Shown here: positions 27,310 to 37,238 of the stretch, piece by piece
How the letters are laid out: each line of letters opens with the position of its first letter
Position numbering within the stretch: position 1 is the stretch's first letter
Source: Bacteroides graminisolvens DSM 19988 = JCM 15093
Lineage (GTDB): Bacteria > Bacteroidota > Bacteroidia > Bacteroidales > Bacteroidaceae
NCBI RefSeq assembly: GCF_000428125.1
Contig: NZ_ATZI01000001.1
Coordinates: forward strand, 620,001 to 684,000
Length of the DNA stretch: 64,000 nucleotides
Direction of reading: 5' to 3'
Notes under the pieces: generated by a model
Told to the model about the DNA's origin: nothing
The model's input: the letters and a program-made list of their open reading frames with translations, nothing else
Database searches by the model: none
Position numbers and translations under genes: made by a program

Positions 27310-29135
27310 TGAGGAAACTGCGTAACATAGAGTTGCTGGCACCGGCTAAGAATCTGGAGTGTGGCTTGGAAGCTATTAATCACGGTGCCGACGCCGTATA
27401 TATTGGCGCACCCAAGTTTGGTGCCCGTTCGGCAGCAGGCAACTCACTTGACGACATACAAACGCTGGTGAAGCACGCACATCTGTATAATGCCCGCATT
27501 TATGTAACGGTAAACACAATCTTGAAAGAAGAAGAATTGTTAGAAACCGAAAAGATGATTTGGGAGCTATATGGCATGGGTGTAGATGCTCTCATCGTAC
27601 AAGACATGGGCATAACGGGTTTGAACCTGCCTCCCATTCCTTTGCATGCTAGTACGCAAACCGATAATAGAACATCTGATAAAGTCAAATTTCTAGCTAA
27701 TGCAGGTTTTCGTCAGGTAGTGTTAGCGCGTGAACTGTCTTTGAAGGAGATTGACCGCATTCATCGCGAAAATCCCGATGTGGCTTTGGAAGCCTTTGTA
27801 CACGGTGCTCTTTGTGTTAGTTACAGCGGTCAGTGCTACGTTAGTGAGGCTTGTTTCGGTAGAAGCGCAAACCGGGGCGAATGTGCTCAGTTTTGCCGTC
27901 TTTCTTTCAACATGGTCGATGCCGATAATCAGGTCATGGTGAGTAACAAGCATTTGTTGTCATTAAAAGATATGAACCAGTCAAACCAGCTGGAGGCGTT
28001 AATCGATGCCGGTGTGTCTTCCTTTAAGATTGAGGGACGGTTGAAGGATGTTTCGTATGTGAAGAATGTAACAGCGGCTTATCGCCAGAAACTGGATGAA
28101 ATACTGAATCGCCGGCCCGACCTGATAAGAGCTTCCTCGGGGACTTGCTACTTTGACTTTAAACCCCAGCTGGATAAGAGTTTCAGCAGAGGTTTTACTC
28201 ATTATTTTGTGAATGGACGTGATCGTGATATCGCTTCTTTTGATACGCCTAAATCACTGGGCGAGGAGATGGGAACAGTGAAAGAGATAAGAGGCAATTA
28301 CTTGACTGTAGCCGGTTTGAAGTCATTTAACAACGGCGACGGGGTTTGTTATCTTGATGAAAAAGGAACCTTGCAAGGGTTCCGAATTAACAGGGTGGAT
28401 GGCAATAAATTGTTTTTGCAGGAGATGCCCGAAATTAAACAACGAACTGTTTTGTATCGTAACTATGATCAGGAGTTTGAAAAAATACTGTCACGTGAAT
28501 CGGCCAAGCGAAAAATAGCGGTTGAATTGCTTTTAGAGGATCATGTTTTCGGATTCTCCCTTGCGCTAACGGATGAGGATCGTAACTTGGTGACATTGGC
28601 TTTGCCCCGTGACAAAGAATTGGCTCGTTCGCCACAAACTAAGAATCTGGAGGAACAGTTGGCCAAGTTAGGCAATACACCTTTTGAGGCAATTAAGGTA
28701 GAGGTTCGCTTCTCCGATAACTGGTTTATCCCGGTGTCTGCTTTAGCCGATTTACGTCGTAAAGCGGTGGACGAATTGTTAACCCTACGCAGCATCAATT
28801 ATAAGCGCGAGGTATCTGTATGGAAATCGACCTCACATGCCTATCCGCAAACGGAACTTACGTATTTGGGTAATGTCATGAACTCCAAAGCGCATTCTTT
28901 CTATGCGGCTCACGGGGTGAAGAATATTGCTCCGGCGTTTGAAAAACAACCGGTTGAAGATGCGGTATTGATGTTCTGCAAGCATTGCCTGCGCTTTAGC
29001 ATGGGCTGGTGTCCGGTACATCAAAAAGGCCGTTCACCTTATAAGGAACCGTATTACCTGGTCTCTTCCGATGGAAAACGATTCCGTTTAAGTTTTGATT
29101 GTAAAAACTGTCAGATGAAGGTAAGTGCCGTATGA
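27309..29135 (+). CDS. U32 peptidase-family protein, probable RNA C-hydroxylation factor (RlhA/TrhP-like)
   Basis: The 608-residue protein has the U32 core: LLAPAKNLECGLEAINHGAD, VNTILKEEEL, and the signature EAFVHGALCVSYSGQCYVS followed by a cysteine cluster (C in SEACFGRSANRGECAQFCR). Family members RlhA and TrhP in E. coli hydroxylate a 23S rRNA cytidine or tRNA uridine, with an Fe-S cluster bound by these cysteines. The C-terminal part carries two more Cys pairs (MFCKHCL and FDCKNCQ). It begins inside the metA stop (TAATG) and overlaps the next gene by four bases, a tight operon. Confidence 0.85.
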   Translation: MRKLRNIELLAPAKNLECGLEAINHGADAVYIGAPKFGARSAAGNSLDDIQTLVKHAHLYNARIYVTVNTILKEEELLETEKMIWELYGMGVDALIVQDMGITGLNLPPIPLHASTQTDNRTSDKVKFLANAGFRQVVLARELSLKEIDRIHRENPDVALEAFVHGALCVSYSGQCYVSEACFGRSANRGECAQFCRLSFNMVDADNQVMVSNKHLLSLKDMNQSNQLEALIDAGVSSFKIEGRLKDVSYVKNVTAAYRQKLDEILNRRPDLIRASSGTCYFDFKPQLDKSFSRGFTHYFVNGRDRDIASFDTPKSLGEEMGTVKEIRGNYLTVAGLKSFNNGDGVCYLDEKGTLQGFRINRVDGNKLFLQEMPEIKQRTVLYRNYDQEFEKILSRESAKRKIAVELLLEDHVFGFSLALTDEDRNLVTLALPRDKELARSPQTKNLEEQLAKLGNTPFEAIKVEVRFSDNWFIPVSALADLRRKAVDELLTLRSINYKREVSVWKSTSHAYPQTELTYLGNVMNSKAHSFYAAHGVKNIAPAFEKQPVEDAVLMFCKHCLRFSMGWCPVHQKGRSPYKEPYYLVSSDGKRFRLSFDCKNCQMKVSAV

Positions 29136-30040
29136 AAAACTTGCTTGGTTTACTCGTTCTTCTCTTATTGTTGGTTTCTTGTCGGTATCCCCGGGAAGAG
29201 GGGCAGATAAGTGCATTGAAAGAGAACACCAATTTGGAGGTGTTTGCTGATTCGGTTGCACTGGAACGGTTACCGGTAAAAAACTCGTTTACTTACTTAC
29301 ATAAAGGCGATAGGGTAGTGGTTGCAGAATTAAATGTACATGCTACCGACAGCGTTGACAGCATTTGGGTGAAAGTGGCTCATTCACAGGAAGTGCAGGG
29401 CTGGATTCGGCAGAGCGAATTGGTTCAGAACTTTGTACCGTCCGACAGCATATCGCAATTCATTCATTTTTTCAGTGATACACACGCTTCTTACTTTGTC
29501 ATTATTTTCTTCGTGTTTGTAGGAGTATGGCTTTTTAGGGTGTTCCGTAAGAAACAGCTTCAACTGGTTTATTTTAATGATATTGATAGCGTATATCCTT
29601 TGTTTCTCTGTTTATTAATGGCCTATAGTGCCACTCTTTATGAATCAATGCAGGTATTTGTTCCCGAAACCTGGCAATATTATTATTTCAATCCCACTCT
29701 ATCACCTTTCAATGTACCGGTTATTCTATCAGTCTTTTTACTCAGTATCTGGGTGTTTATAATTGTATTTTTAGCGGTACTTGATGATTTGTTCAGGCAA
29801 TTAACGCCTTCAGCTGCGGTCTTTTATTTGCTGGGGCTGATGTCTTGCTGTATTTTCTGCTATTTCTTTTTTATTCTGACAACTCATTTTTATGTGGGCT
29901 ATCTTTTCTTGGCTGTCTTTACGGGCATTTGTTTCCAACGAATGCGCCACAGTATGGGTTATAGATATCGATGCGGTAATTGCGGCCGAAAGATAAAAGA
30001 GAAAGGGGAGTGCCCATACTGCGGTGCTATCAATCAATGA
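29132..30040 (+). CDS. Lipoprotein-type SH3-like/multi-helix membrane protein with C-terminal zinc ribbon
   Basis: The 302-residue protein has an N-terminal signal with lipobox LLVSC (C17), a bacterial SH3-like region (about 30-108, with SIWVKVAHSQEVQGWIRQSE), four membrane helices (about 118-138, 150-170, 188-215 and 222-265) and a C-terminal zinc ribbon (CGNC then CPYC). An extracytoplasmic wall-sensing SH3 domain and a cytoplasmic zinc ribbon on one chain suggest signalling or assembly, but this is inference. It overlaps the U32 gene by four bases (ATGA). Confidence 0.75.
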   Translation: MKNLLGLLVLLLLLVSCRYPREEGQISALKENTNLEVFADSVALERLPVKNSFTYLHKGDRVVVAELNVHATDSVDSIWVKVAHSQEVQGWIRQSELVQNFVPSDSISQFIHFFSDTHASYFVIIFFVFVGVWLFRVFRKKQLQLVYFNDIDSVYPLFLCLLMAYSATLYESMQVFVPETWQYYYFNPTLSPFNVPVILSVFLLSIWVFIIVFLAVLDDLFRQLTPSAAVFYLLGLMSCCIFCYFFFILTTHFYVGYLFLAVFTGICFQRMRHSMGYRYRCGNCGRKIKEKGECPYCGAINQ

Positions 30041-30044
30041 TTTC

Positions 30045-32288
30045 TTAGAAGCGACAACGCATGTCTACACCAAACTGCATGGGGCGTGCCAACTGAGCGT
30101 AGCCGTTACCCGATGACTCGAAGTAGAAGGTGTTATAGCGTTTGTTAAGGAAATTGCGTGACCACAAATCAATCTCCGCACGACCAATGGAAGTACATAT
30201 TTTCCAGTTTACAGTGCCATAGAAATTCTGTGCCACGTCATTCTTTTCCGTCCAGTATATCTTGCCTGCTCCCGAATAATTGGCCACGAAACGCACTTCG
30301 TCAAACAAAGAGTTTTTGTCACATTTTACAGTGTATTGAGCGCCTATATTCAGTGTGTGACGAGGAATGAAGGGAACGAAGTTATCTTTGTAATCGGCTT
30401 TCCCGTCGTTAAAGTCGGCAAAGCTAGCATGGGTGTAACCGTAGTTGGCTGTTAGCATAAGCTCATCGGTTACGTTGGCCCGTATGGCTGCTTCCGCTCC
30501 ATAACTGCGACTTTTGCCTGCGTTGACCATCATTCTACCCATTTCACTGCCGGAAAACTGAGCAATCTGTTGGTCTTTCGTATCCATGTAAAAGGCTGCC
30601 AAATCGGCCCACAAGGTACCGTCGAGTAGGGTAAGGTGACTTCCTAATTCATAGTTCCATGCATATTCGGGTTTGTAGCTTATCACCTTGCTGATATCGG
30701 TCGTATTGCCTCCGGTTCTCATCATTTGAGCCTGAATAATATCCGAGAACATTTGAATGTTGTACCCTCCACTGCGGTATCCGCGGCTCACGGTTGCGTA
30801 CAGATTGTTTTTAGGATCGAAACTATATTTCAACGCAAACTTAGGTAGCAGAATCCAATAATCATCGTCTTCCTTACCATCAACACTGTAGGTGTTTGAC
30901 ACAACACCTCCCATAGGGTTGCCCATCATATAGGCTTGTGCTCTCATGGTGGTGTGCGTGTCATGTGTAATATCCATTTTTTCATAATCGGCACGTAAAC
31001 CTACGGTCAGGCTCAGACCTTTCCACAACAGGTCATTAAACGTGCTTTCATGAAATAAAGCTGCTCCCAAAGTAGGGGTGTCGTAGAATCCGTAAACCGG
31101 CATGGTTTGATCTAGCAATTTTACTTTTACCGGACTGGATGCCATGGCTGCGTCCATGTATCCTTGAAGCATTGCCATTCCGTCGGCCATGAAGGTAACA
31201 GGTGCCTCGGTATCCAATGCCTGGTAGAAAGCAAATCCTCCAAACAGCCACTCCCAACGTTTGTTGTTTTTGCTTTTGAGCGTTAGCTCTTCGCTGAAGG
31301 TTTGCTGTTTCTGTTTCTGCATGATGCTATATTTATCGGCTACAGAGAAATCCTGATCCATCATCAGTCTGTCTTTCAAATACTGGAAACCGGTTACAGA
31401 TGTTAACGTGAAGTTTCTGGCGTTGTATTCGGTATTCAGGCTGGTATTAACCAAGTTGCGATGGTAGGTCGACTCCAAATTGTAAGCCGGATCGGCTGTT
31501 TTCCCCGTACTTTTATCATATAACCCATAAGGATATCCGCCCTGATCGTTGTATTCGTAATTCACATTCAAGTCTAACTTTAAATTAGCCGTAGGCAAGA
31601 ATATACTACGGATACGGCCTCCGGTTGAATGGATGTGATCGATGTTTTTGTCGAGTGCCTTGTTCTCAAAGAAGCCACCTGCATATTCATAGAACCCCCC
31701 TGCCGAAAATGCAAATTTATCGGATACACGATGATAATGCGTAACTGATGTATTATACTGATTATAAGTTCCGGCACTCACACGGAGATCAGTACCCTGA
31801 TAGCTAAACGGCGATTTGGTGAATACACGGATCAGTCCGCCCATGGCACTGCGGCCGTATAGAGTAGCCTGAGGTCCACGCAATACGTCAATTCGCTCAA
31901 TATCAGCATAGTTGAAATCGAATGCCGATTTGTCCATAAAAGGTACATTGTCAACATACAAACCTACAGAAGGGTTGTTAATACGCGAGCCGGTGCCTCG
32001 TATATAAATGGCTGAAGTCAGCTTAGAACCATAATCGGGAATGAAGAGGTTTGGCACGAGTGCTGAAAGGCCTTTCAGAGAGGTGACCTGACTATTCTGC
32101 ATGTCTCTTTGTGACAAAATAGTTGAGGCAGAGGGTTGTTGACGTAGCTTTCGGCTTTCTTTAGGCGTAGCAATGACGACCACTTCTTCTACATCAATCA
32201 CTCGAACAGTATCTTTGGGCAAATCTTCGGCCCAAACTGGAACACAGCCCAGCAACGCCAGGCTTAATAGAAATTTATTTTTCTTCAT
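30045..32288 (-). CDS. TonB-dependent outer-membrane receptor
   Basis: From MKKNKFLLS the protein has 747 residues: signal peptide ending near WAED, TonB-box-like EEVVVIATP, a plug domain (about 50-160, with GLYVDNVPF, IERIDVLRGPQATLYG and SAMGGLIRVFTK), and a 22-strand-type barrel ending in aromatic F. It resembles siderophore or small-molecule receptors of the FepA/CirA type rather than SusC. A LuxR-type regulator gene lies 136 bases upstream on the same strand, suggesting coupled control. The frame extends upstream to 32408, but that part is not signal-like. Confidence 0.9.
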   Translation of the reverse strand: MKKNKFLLSLALLGCVPVWAEDLPKDTVRVIDVEEVVVIATPKESRKLRQQPSASTILSQRDMQNSQVTSLKGLSALVPNLFIPDYGSKLTSAIYIRGTGSRINNPSVGLYVDNVPFMDKSAFDFNYADIERIDVLRGPQATLYGRSAMGGLIRVFTKSPFSYQGTDLRVSAGTYNQYNTSVTHYHRVSDKFAFSAGGFYEYAGGFFENKALDKNIDHIHSTGGRIRSIFLPTANLKLDLNVNYEYNDQGGYPYGLYDKSTGKTADPAYNLESTYHRNLVNTSLNTEYNARNFTLTSVTGFQYLKDRLMMDQDFSVADKYSIMQKQKQQTFSEELTLKSKNNKRWEWLFGGFAFYQALDTEAPVTFMADGMAMLQGYMDAAMASSPVKVKLLDQTMPVYGFYDTPTLGAALFHESTFNDLLWKGLSLTVGLRADYEKMDITHDTHTTMRAQAYMMGNPMGGVVSNTYSVDGKEDDDYWILLPKFALKYSFDPKNNLYATVSRGYRSGGYNIQMFSDIIQAQMMRTGGNTTDISKVISYKPEYAWNYELGSHLTLLDGTLWADLAAFYMDTKDQQIAQFSGSEMGRMMVNAGKSRSYGAEAAIRANVTDELMLTANYGYTHASFADFNDGKADYKDNFVPFIPRHTLNIGAQYTVKCDKNSLFDEVRFVANYSGAGKIYWTEKNDVAQNFYGTVNWKICTSIGRAEIDLWSRNFLNKRYNTFYFESSGNGYAQLARPMQFGVDMRCRF

Positions 32289-32424
32289 AATAAACCAGAA
32301 TTTAGTGAATACAGCATCCTTGGATCCTTTTTCTGTATGACCGGGACCGGGAAACGCCGTATTGATTGTAACGAGGGCAAAGAAACAGTTTATATTTGGG
32401 CTATACAATCCTAATTTATGAGGA

Positions 32425-32985
32425 TTATATACGGTCTGCTTCTACATATCCGTTCATCACGGCATACATCGTAAGTCCGGAAACCGATTTGATTCCCAAC
32501 TTTTCAGTGATGTTTTTGCGGTGAGTGATAACCGTCGTGAGACTGATGTTCAGCTTATCGGCTATCTCTTTGTTTATATACCCTTTGGTGATGAGAACAA
32601 GCACTTCTATTTCGCGTGCCGATAGCTCAGCCTCCTCGTGCGGAGGAGGGAGTGGAATGCTATCGGAGAAGAATTTGCTTAATTCAGCTTTCATCATTTT
32701 CTCCGGAAGGAAAATATTCAATATATGATTTCCGCCCGATGCGGTATTGAGTCCTATGCCGTGCATCAGAATAACCGTTTTTTCTTTGCGAGGGAGAAAA
32801 AATGAATTATACAGTACGTAGGTTTGCGAAGAAACAAAGTACCACGTATACATATCAGGGGTATCATCGGCAAATGTACCGTAGTCGGCAAACGTACGGA
32901 TAATAAATTCCTCGCTTATTTCACTGAGCAACTTTTTGAGTCCGATAGCCGATAATGTATCGGGGTTGATGATTGCTATTTCCAT
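32425..32985 (-). CDS. LuxR-type helix-turn-helix regulator with a degenerate receiver-like N-terminus
   Basis: The 186-residue protein ends in a LuxR/FixJ DNA-binding domain (LSAREIEVLVLITKGYINKE, then IADKLNISLTTVITHRKNI). Residues 1-110 resemble a receiver fold (MEIAIINPDTLSAIGLKKLL) but I see neither the acidic pair nor a clear phosphoacceptor aspartate, so it is probably not a normal phosphorylated response regulator. No histidine kinase is adjacent. It is co-oriented with, and upstream of, the TonB receptor gene. Confidence 0.85.
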   Translation of the reverse strand: MEIAIINPDTLSAIGLKKLLSEISEEFIIRTFADYGTFADDTPDMYTWYFVSSQTYVLYNSFFLPRKEKTVILMHGIGLNTASGGNHILNIFLPEKMMKAELSKFFSDSIPLPPPHEEAELSAREIEVLVLITKGYINKEIADKLNISLTTVITHRKNITEKLGIKSVSGLTMYAVMNGYVEADRI

Positions 32986-32998
32986 AAGAGCATTCTAT

Positions 32999-34594
32999 TT
33001 AAGCCGGATTGTTCAGGAAGGCAGCAACGGCTTCTGCACATCGTTCCCCATCCATGCCCGCAGATACGATACCTCCTGCGTATCCCGCACCCTCTCCGCA
33101 AGGGAATAGGCCTGCAATAGTGATGTGTTGCATCGTTTCTTTATCGCGCACAATTCGTATGGGTGATGAAGTTCGTGTTTCAACACCCATCATTACAGCT
33201 TCGTTGGTTAAAAAGCCATGACAGCTTTTTCCGAACTGCAAAAATCCTTGTGCCAACCTTTTTGAGATGAAATCGGGCAACCAGAAATGAAGCGGTGAGG
33301 CAAGTAAGCCGGGGCTATACGAAGACTTCGGCAAATCGACTCCCAATTTGCGGTTGGTGAAGTCGACCATACGTTGCGCCGGTGCCGTTTGCTTCATGCC
33401 TCCTTGCAGCCAGCTTTGCCTTTCCAATTCTTCCTGAAAGTGCATCAGTTTTAAAACACTTTCTACTTTATCGGCCTTGCCATTGGCCACGAGCCATTGG
33501 TCTACCTCTGTATCTTCGGGTCGTATTTCAACCACCATTCCCGAGTTACTCCATTTAGAACCTCGGTTGGAGGGCGACATGCCATTGACAACAACTTGTT
33601 CGGGACCGCTTGCGGCCGGTACAACGAAGCCACCCGGACACATGCAGAAACTATATACACCTCTTTCCTTTACTTGGGTGACAAAACTGTACTCGGCAGC
33701 CGGAAGATATGAGCCGCGGCCTTCTCTCCGATGGTATTGAATCTGATCTATCAGTTCGGAAGGATGCTCCAAGCGAACACCTACTGCCAGTCCTTTGGTT
33801 TCAATGGGAACGTTGTTTTCGGCTAACCAGCGATATACGTCGCGCGCTGAATGTCCGGTAGCCAGTATAACCGGTCCGAGAAATGTTTGGCCGGTATTGG
33901 TTTCAATCCCTTCCACTCTGTTATTCTTAATAATCAGTGCATCCATACGTGTTTCGAAGTGCACTTCACCTCCGTTGGTCAGAATGGTGTTACGCATGTT
34001 TTCAATGACTTTGGGTAACTTGTCAGTCCCAATATGCGGATGTGCATCGGCCAGGATAGCAGGATTGGCTCCGTGTTGGCAGAACACATTTAATATTTTA
34101 TCAACATTACCTCGTTTCTTGCTGCGGGTGTAGAGCTTTCCGTCCGAGAACGCACCGGCACCGCCTTCTCCAAAGCTATAATTCGATTCAGGGTTAACGA
34201 TGTGCTCCCTACTGATAAGGGCTATATCCGATTTCCGGTCGCGTACACTCTTTCCCCGTTCCACTACGATAGGACGCAACCCTAGCTCAATAAGACGCAG
34301 CGCTGCAAAGAGTCCGCCGGGTCCTGCACCTACTACGATCACTTGCGGTTTATTCTCGACACTTCGGTATTCGGTTATTTGAAATTCATCCCCCGAAGGC
34401 ATTTCGTTGATGTAAACACGTACACCCAGATTGAGGTAGATGGTTCGTTGTCGGGCATCGATGCTTCTCTTTAGTATGCGAATGGCATAAATCGTATCTG
34501 GTTTCACACCCTTTTCACGGGCAATGTACTGCTTCAGTACCTGCTCGTTGGCTGCCTGCTCTGGCAGAATTCTAAGTTGGTATTCTTGTATCAT
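32999..34594 (-). CDS. FAD-dependent oxidoreductase of the COG2509 type
   Basis: From MIQEYQLRILPE the protein has 531 residues. Residues 1-80 form an N-terminal extension found in this family; the FAD fold follows with VVGAGPGGLFAALRLIELG, and later GHSARDVYRWL, GMSPSNRGSKWSNSG and the C-terminal FPCGEGAGYAGGIVSAGMDG. The reaction is not established. The ATG at 34633 would overlap radA, and the residues it adds are not conserved-looking. It follows radA on the same strand and may be in its operon. Confidence 0.88.
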   Translation of the reverse strand: MIQEYQLRILPEQAANEQVLKQYIAREKGVKPDTIYAIRILKRSIDARQRTIYLNLGVRVYINEMPSGDEFQITEYRSVENKPQVIVVGAGPGGLFAALRLIELGLRPIVVERGKSVRDRKSDIALISREHIVNPESNYSFGEGGAGAFSDGKLYTRSKKRGNVDKILNVFCQHGANPAILADAHPHIGTDKLPKVIENMRNTILTNGGEVHFETRMDALIIKNNRVEGIETNTGQTFLGPVILATGHSARDVYRWLAENNVPIETKGLAVGVRLEHPSELIDQIQYHRREGRGSYLPAAEYSFVTQVKERGVYSFCMCPGGFVVPAASGPEQVVVNGMSPSNRGSKWSNSGMVVEIRPEDTEVDQWLVANGKADKVESVLKLMHFQEELERQSWLQGGMKQTAPAQRMVDFTNRKLGVDLPKSSYSPGLLASPLHFWLPDFISKRLAQGFLQFGKSCHGFLTNEAVMMGVETRTSSPIRIVRDKETMQHITIAGLFPCGEGAGYAGGIVSAGMDGERCAEAVAAFLNNPA

Positions 34595-34625
34595 TCTAAA
34601 TTTATATATGAAATAAAATTCCGGT

Positions 34626-35993
34626 TTATCCAAATAAAGCCCGGAATGCTTCCTCTACTTTTCTAACAGGAATAAGCTCAATCTTAATCCGTTTGGTGTC
34701 AATGCCCTGCAAATTATATTTGGGAAGAACAAACTGACGGAAACCTAATTTTTCGGCTTCAGCAATGCGTTGTTCAATACGGTTTACGGGTCTTATCTCT
34801 CCTGATAATCCTATCTCACCGGCCATGCACATGCCACTCTCTATCCCTGTATCCATGTTGGAAGACAGTATGGCGCTAATAACTGCCAGGTCAATGGCCG
34901 GATCATTCACCTTTATACCTCCGGCAATGTTTAAAAATACATCTTTCTGAGCCAGTTTAAAGCCCACCCGCTTTTCAAGAACGGCCAATAGCATATTCAT
35001 CCTTCGCAGATCAAAGCCTGTTGCCGATCGTTGCGGGTTCCCATAAACAGCCGAACTAACAAGAGCTTGTGTTTCTATCAGAAAAGGCCTAACGCCCTCA
35101 ATAGCAGATGCAATGGCTACGCCGCTCATCCCTTCGTGATCTTGTGATAACAATAATTCGGAAGGATTGTTTACTTGTCGGAGCCCGTCTTGCCGCATTT
35201 CATAAATGCCTAGCTCGGCCGTACTGCCAAATCGGTTTTTGATGCTTCTGAGAATACGATACATGTAATGCTGATCTCCTTCAAATTGAAGGACCGCATC
35301 GACTATGTGTTCCAGCACTTTGGGACCGGCAATGCTTCCTTCCTTATTGATGTGCCCGATCAGGATAACGGGTGTATGACTCTCTTTGGCGAAGCGGAGA
35401 ATGGACGCGGAGCATTCACGAACCTGCGCTACACTCCCGGGCGAAGATTCAAGTATCTCTGTCGAAATGGTTTGTATGGAGTCGATAATAACAAGGTCGG
35501 GACGCGTATTCTTAATGTGAACATATATTTGCTCCAGTGATGTTTCGCAAACAATGAGGCATTCACCCGAAGCACTTCCTAAACGGTCGGCTCTGAGCTT
35601 AAGCTGACGCGCGCTTTCTTCACCGGATACGTACAGAATGCGTTTTTCGGGGATGCGAAGCACGGTTTGTAAAACCAAGGTCGATTTTCCGATGCCCGGT
35701 TCACCACCTATCAACACCAGCGAACCTTGCACCAGTCCGCCTCCCAAAACCCTGTTCAACTCCTCGTCGTACATATCAATACGAGGCTCATCGGCCGCTT
35801 CGATTTCGTTGAGCGTAATGGGGCGGGTTTTTACGCTTTCCATACCGGTTGAAACCTTTTTCGGTCCGCTTTCTTTGCGGATGATTTCTTCCACATACGT
35901 ATTCCATTCTCCACAACCGGGACATTTCCCAATCCACTTAGGTGATTCCTGTCCGCAGTTGCTGCACACATAAACGCTCTTTTCCTTTGCCAT
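34626..35993 (-). CDS. radA: DNA repair protein RadA (Sms)
   Basis: The 455-residue protein has a zinc finger (C10, C13, C24, C27), Walker A GGEPGIGKST (96-105), the RadA-specific KNRFGS motif, and a C-terminal Lon-protease-like domain (about 275-455). RadA is a DnaB-like hexameric helicase that drives branch migration in recombination. The − strand promoter element TACTTTTG lies at 36021-36028. Confidence 0.97.
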   Translation of the reverse strand: MAKEKSVYVCSNCGQESPKWIGKCPGCGEWNTYVEEIIRKESGPKKVSTGMESVKTRPITLNEIEAADEPRIDMYDEELNRVLGGGLVQGSLVLIGGEPGIGKSTLVLQTVLRIPEKRILYVSGEESARQLKLRADRLGSASGECLIVCETSLEQIYVHIKNTRPDLVIIDSIQTISTEILESSPGSVAQVRECSASILRFAKESHTPVILIGHINKEGSIAGPKVLEHIVDAVLQFEGDQHYMYRILRSIKNRFGSTAELGIYEMRQDGLRQVNNPSELLLSQDHEGMSGVAIASAIEGVRPFLIETQALVSSAVYGNPQRSATGFDLRRMNMLLAVLEKRVGFKLAQKDVFLNIAGGIKVNDPAIDLAVISAILSSNMDTGIESGMCMAGEIGLSGEIRPVNRIEQRIAEAEKLGFRQFVLPKYNLQGIDTKRIKIELIPVRKVEEAFRALFG

Positions 35994-36071
35994 TCAATTT
36001 CTTTATTTGTAGAACAATGACAAAAGTAATGAAAATAATCAGAATGAAGATGGGTACTTGCCTTGAATCTG

Positions 36072-37115
36072 TTAAACTGTGATTTCACCTGCTAGCGAGT
36101 GATTCATTCGTTCTCTGATTTCCTCGGGAGAGTATCCGTGTCCGATTAGAAACATCAGTTTAGTTACGGCCGATTCTGTGGTGCTGTCATATCCACTAAC
36201 AACCCCTGCCTGCAATAATTGGTAACCGGTATTGTAGCGTTCCATTTCCACCGTGCCGGCGTTGCATTGCGTTACGTTGACTATGACAATGCCTTTGGCG
36301 CAGGCTTCACTCAGGCACCGGATAAACCACGGTTTGCTGGGAGCATTACCCGATCCGTAAGTCTCCAGTACCAATGCTTTTAGTCCGTCGATAGCCAAGG
36401 TAGCCGCCATTACGTTTTCTTGTATGCCCGGAAAGAGTTTCAATACGGCGATGTTACTGTTGAGCCAGGTATGCACCTTTAACTGCCTGCCTTCTTCGTA
36501 TTGATGAATATGCATGCGGTGGAAACGGATATGAATACCTGCTTCGGCCAGTATGGGGTAGTTGGAAGAACGAAATGCATTGAAGTTTTCGGCATTCATC
36601 TTGGTGGTACGGTTACCACGCATCAGGTGATTTTCAAAAAAGATGCATACTTCGGGTACAATGGGATTGCCTTCGGCATCATGTGCGGCTGCAATTTCAA
36701 TGCTGGTCATTAGATTTTCTTTGCCATCCGTACGCAGTACGCCTATGGGAAGCTGTGAACCGGTGAAAATGATAGGCTTATTGAGCCCTTCCAGCATAAA
36801 ACTCAATGCCGATGCCGTATAAGCCATTGTATCCGTACCGTGAAGAATCACAAAACCGAAATAGTTGTCATAGTTCTCGCCAATGATCTGTGCCAGTTTT
36901 TTCCAGATCTCCGGGTCCATGTCGGATGAGTCCATAGGAGGATTAAACTGCAAAGAATCGATGGTGAAATTGAGTTGTTTCAACTCAGGAATATGATGTC
37001 TGAGCTGCTCGAAGTTGAAATTTTCGAGTGCTCCGGTTTTTTCATTTTCAATCATACCGATGGTTCCACCGGTGTAAATTAGCAATACGGAAGTATTTTG
37101 TGCTTTTTCTTGCAT
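36072..37115 (-). CDS. ansA: Type I L-asparaginase
   Basis: The 347-residue enzyme hydrolyses asparagine to aspartate and ammonia in the cytoplasm. Both catalytic threonine motifs are present: IYTGGTIGM near the N-terminus and VILHGTDTMAYTASALSFML. There is no signal peptide, which favours the cytoplasmic type I (AnsA) over periplasmic type II. A − strand -7 element TATATTTG sits at 37138-37145. It is divergent from the threonine operon, which begins from aspartate. Confidence 0.95.
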   Translation of the reverse strand: MQEKAQNTSVLLIYTGGTIGMIENEKTGALENFNFEQLRHHIPELKQLNFTIDSLQFNPPMDSSDMDPEIWKKLAQIIGENYDNYFGFVILHGTDTMAYTASALSFMLEGLNKPIIFTGSQLPIGVLRTDGKENLMTSIEIAAAHDAEGNPIVPEVCIFFENHLMRGNRTTKMNAENFNAFRSSNYPILAEAGIHIRFHRMHIHQYEEGRQLKVHTWLNSNIAVLKLFPGIQENVMAATLAIDGLKALVLETYGSGNAPSKPWFIRCLSEACAKGIVIVNVTQCNAGTVEMERYNTGYQLLQAGVVSGYDSTTESAVTKLMFLIGHGYSPEEIRERMNHSLAGEITV

Positions 37116-37238
37116 AATTGTACTGTTTTCTGGCTTGCAAATATAGTATTATTCTTGTTATTAATGACATTTTGTAAAGCTAAAATTATTTTATAAGAAA
37201 AATAAGGCAAAAAGTTATAAATTGATTGTTTTTATTCT

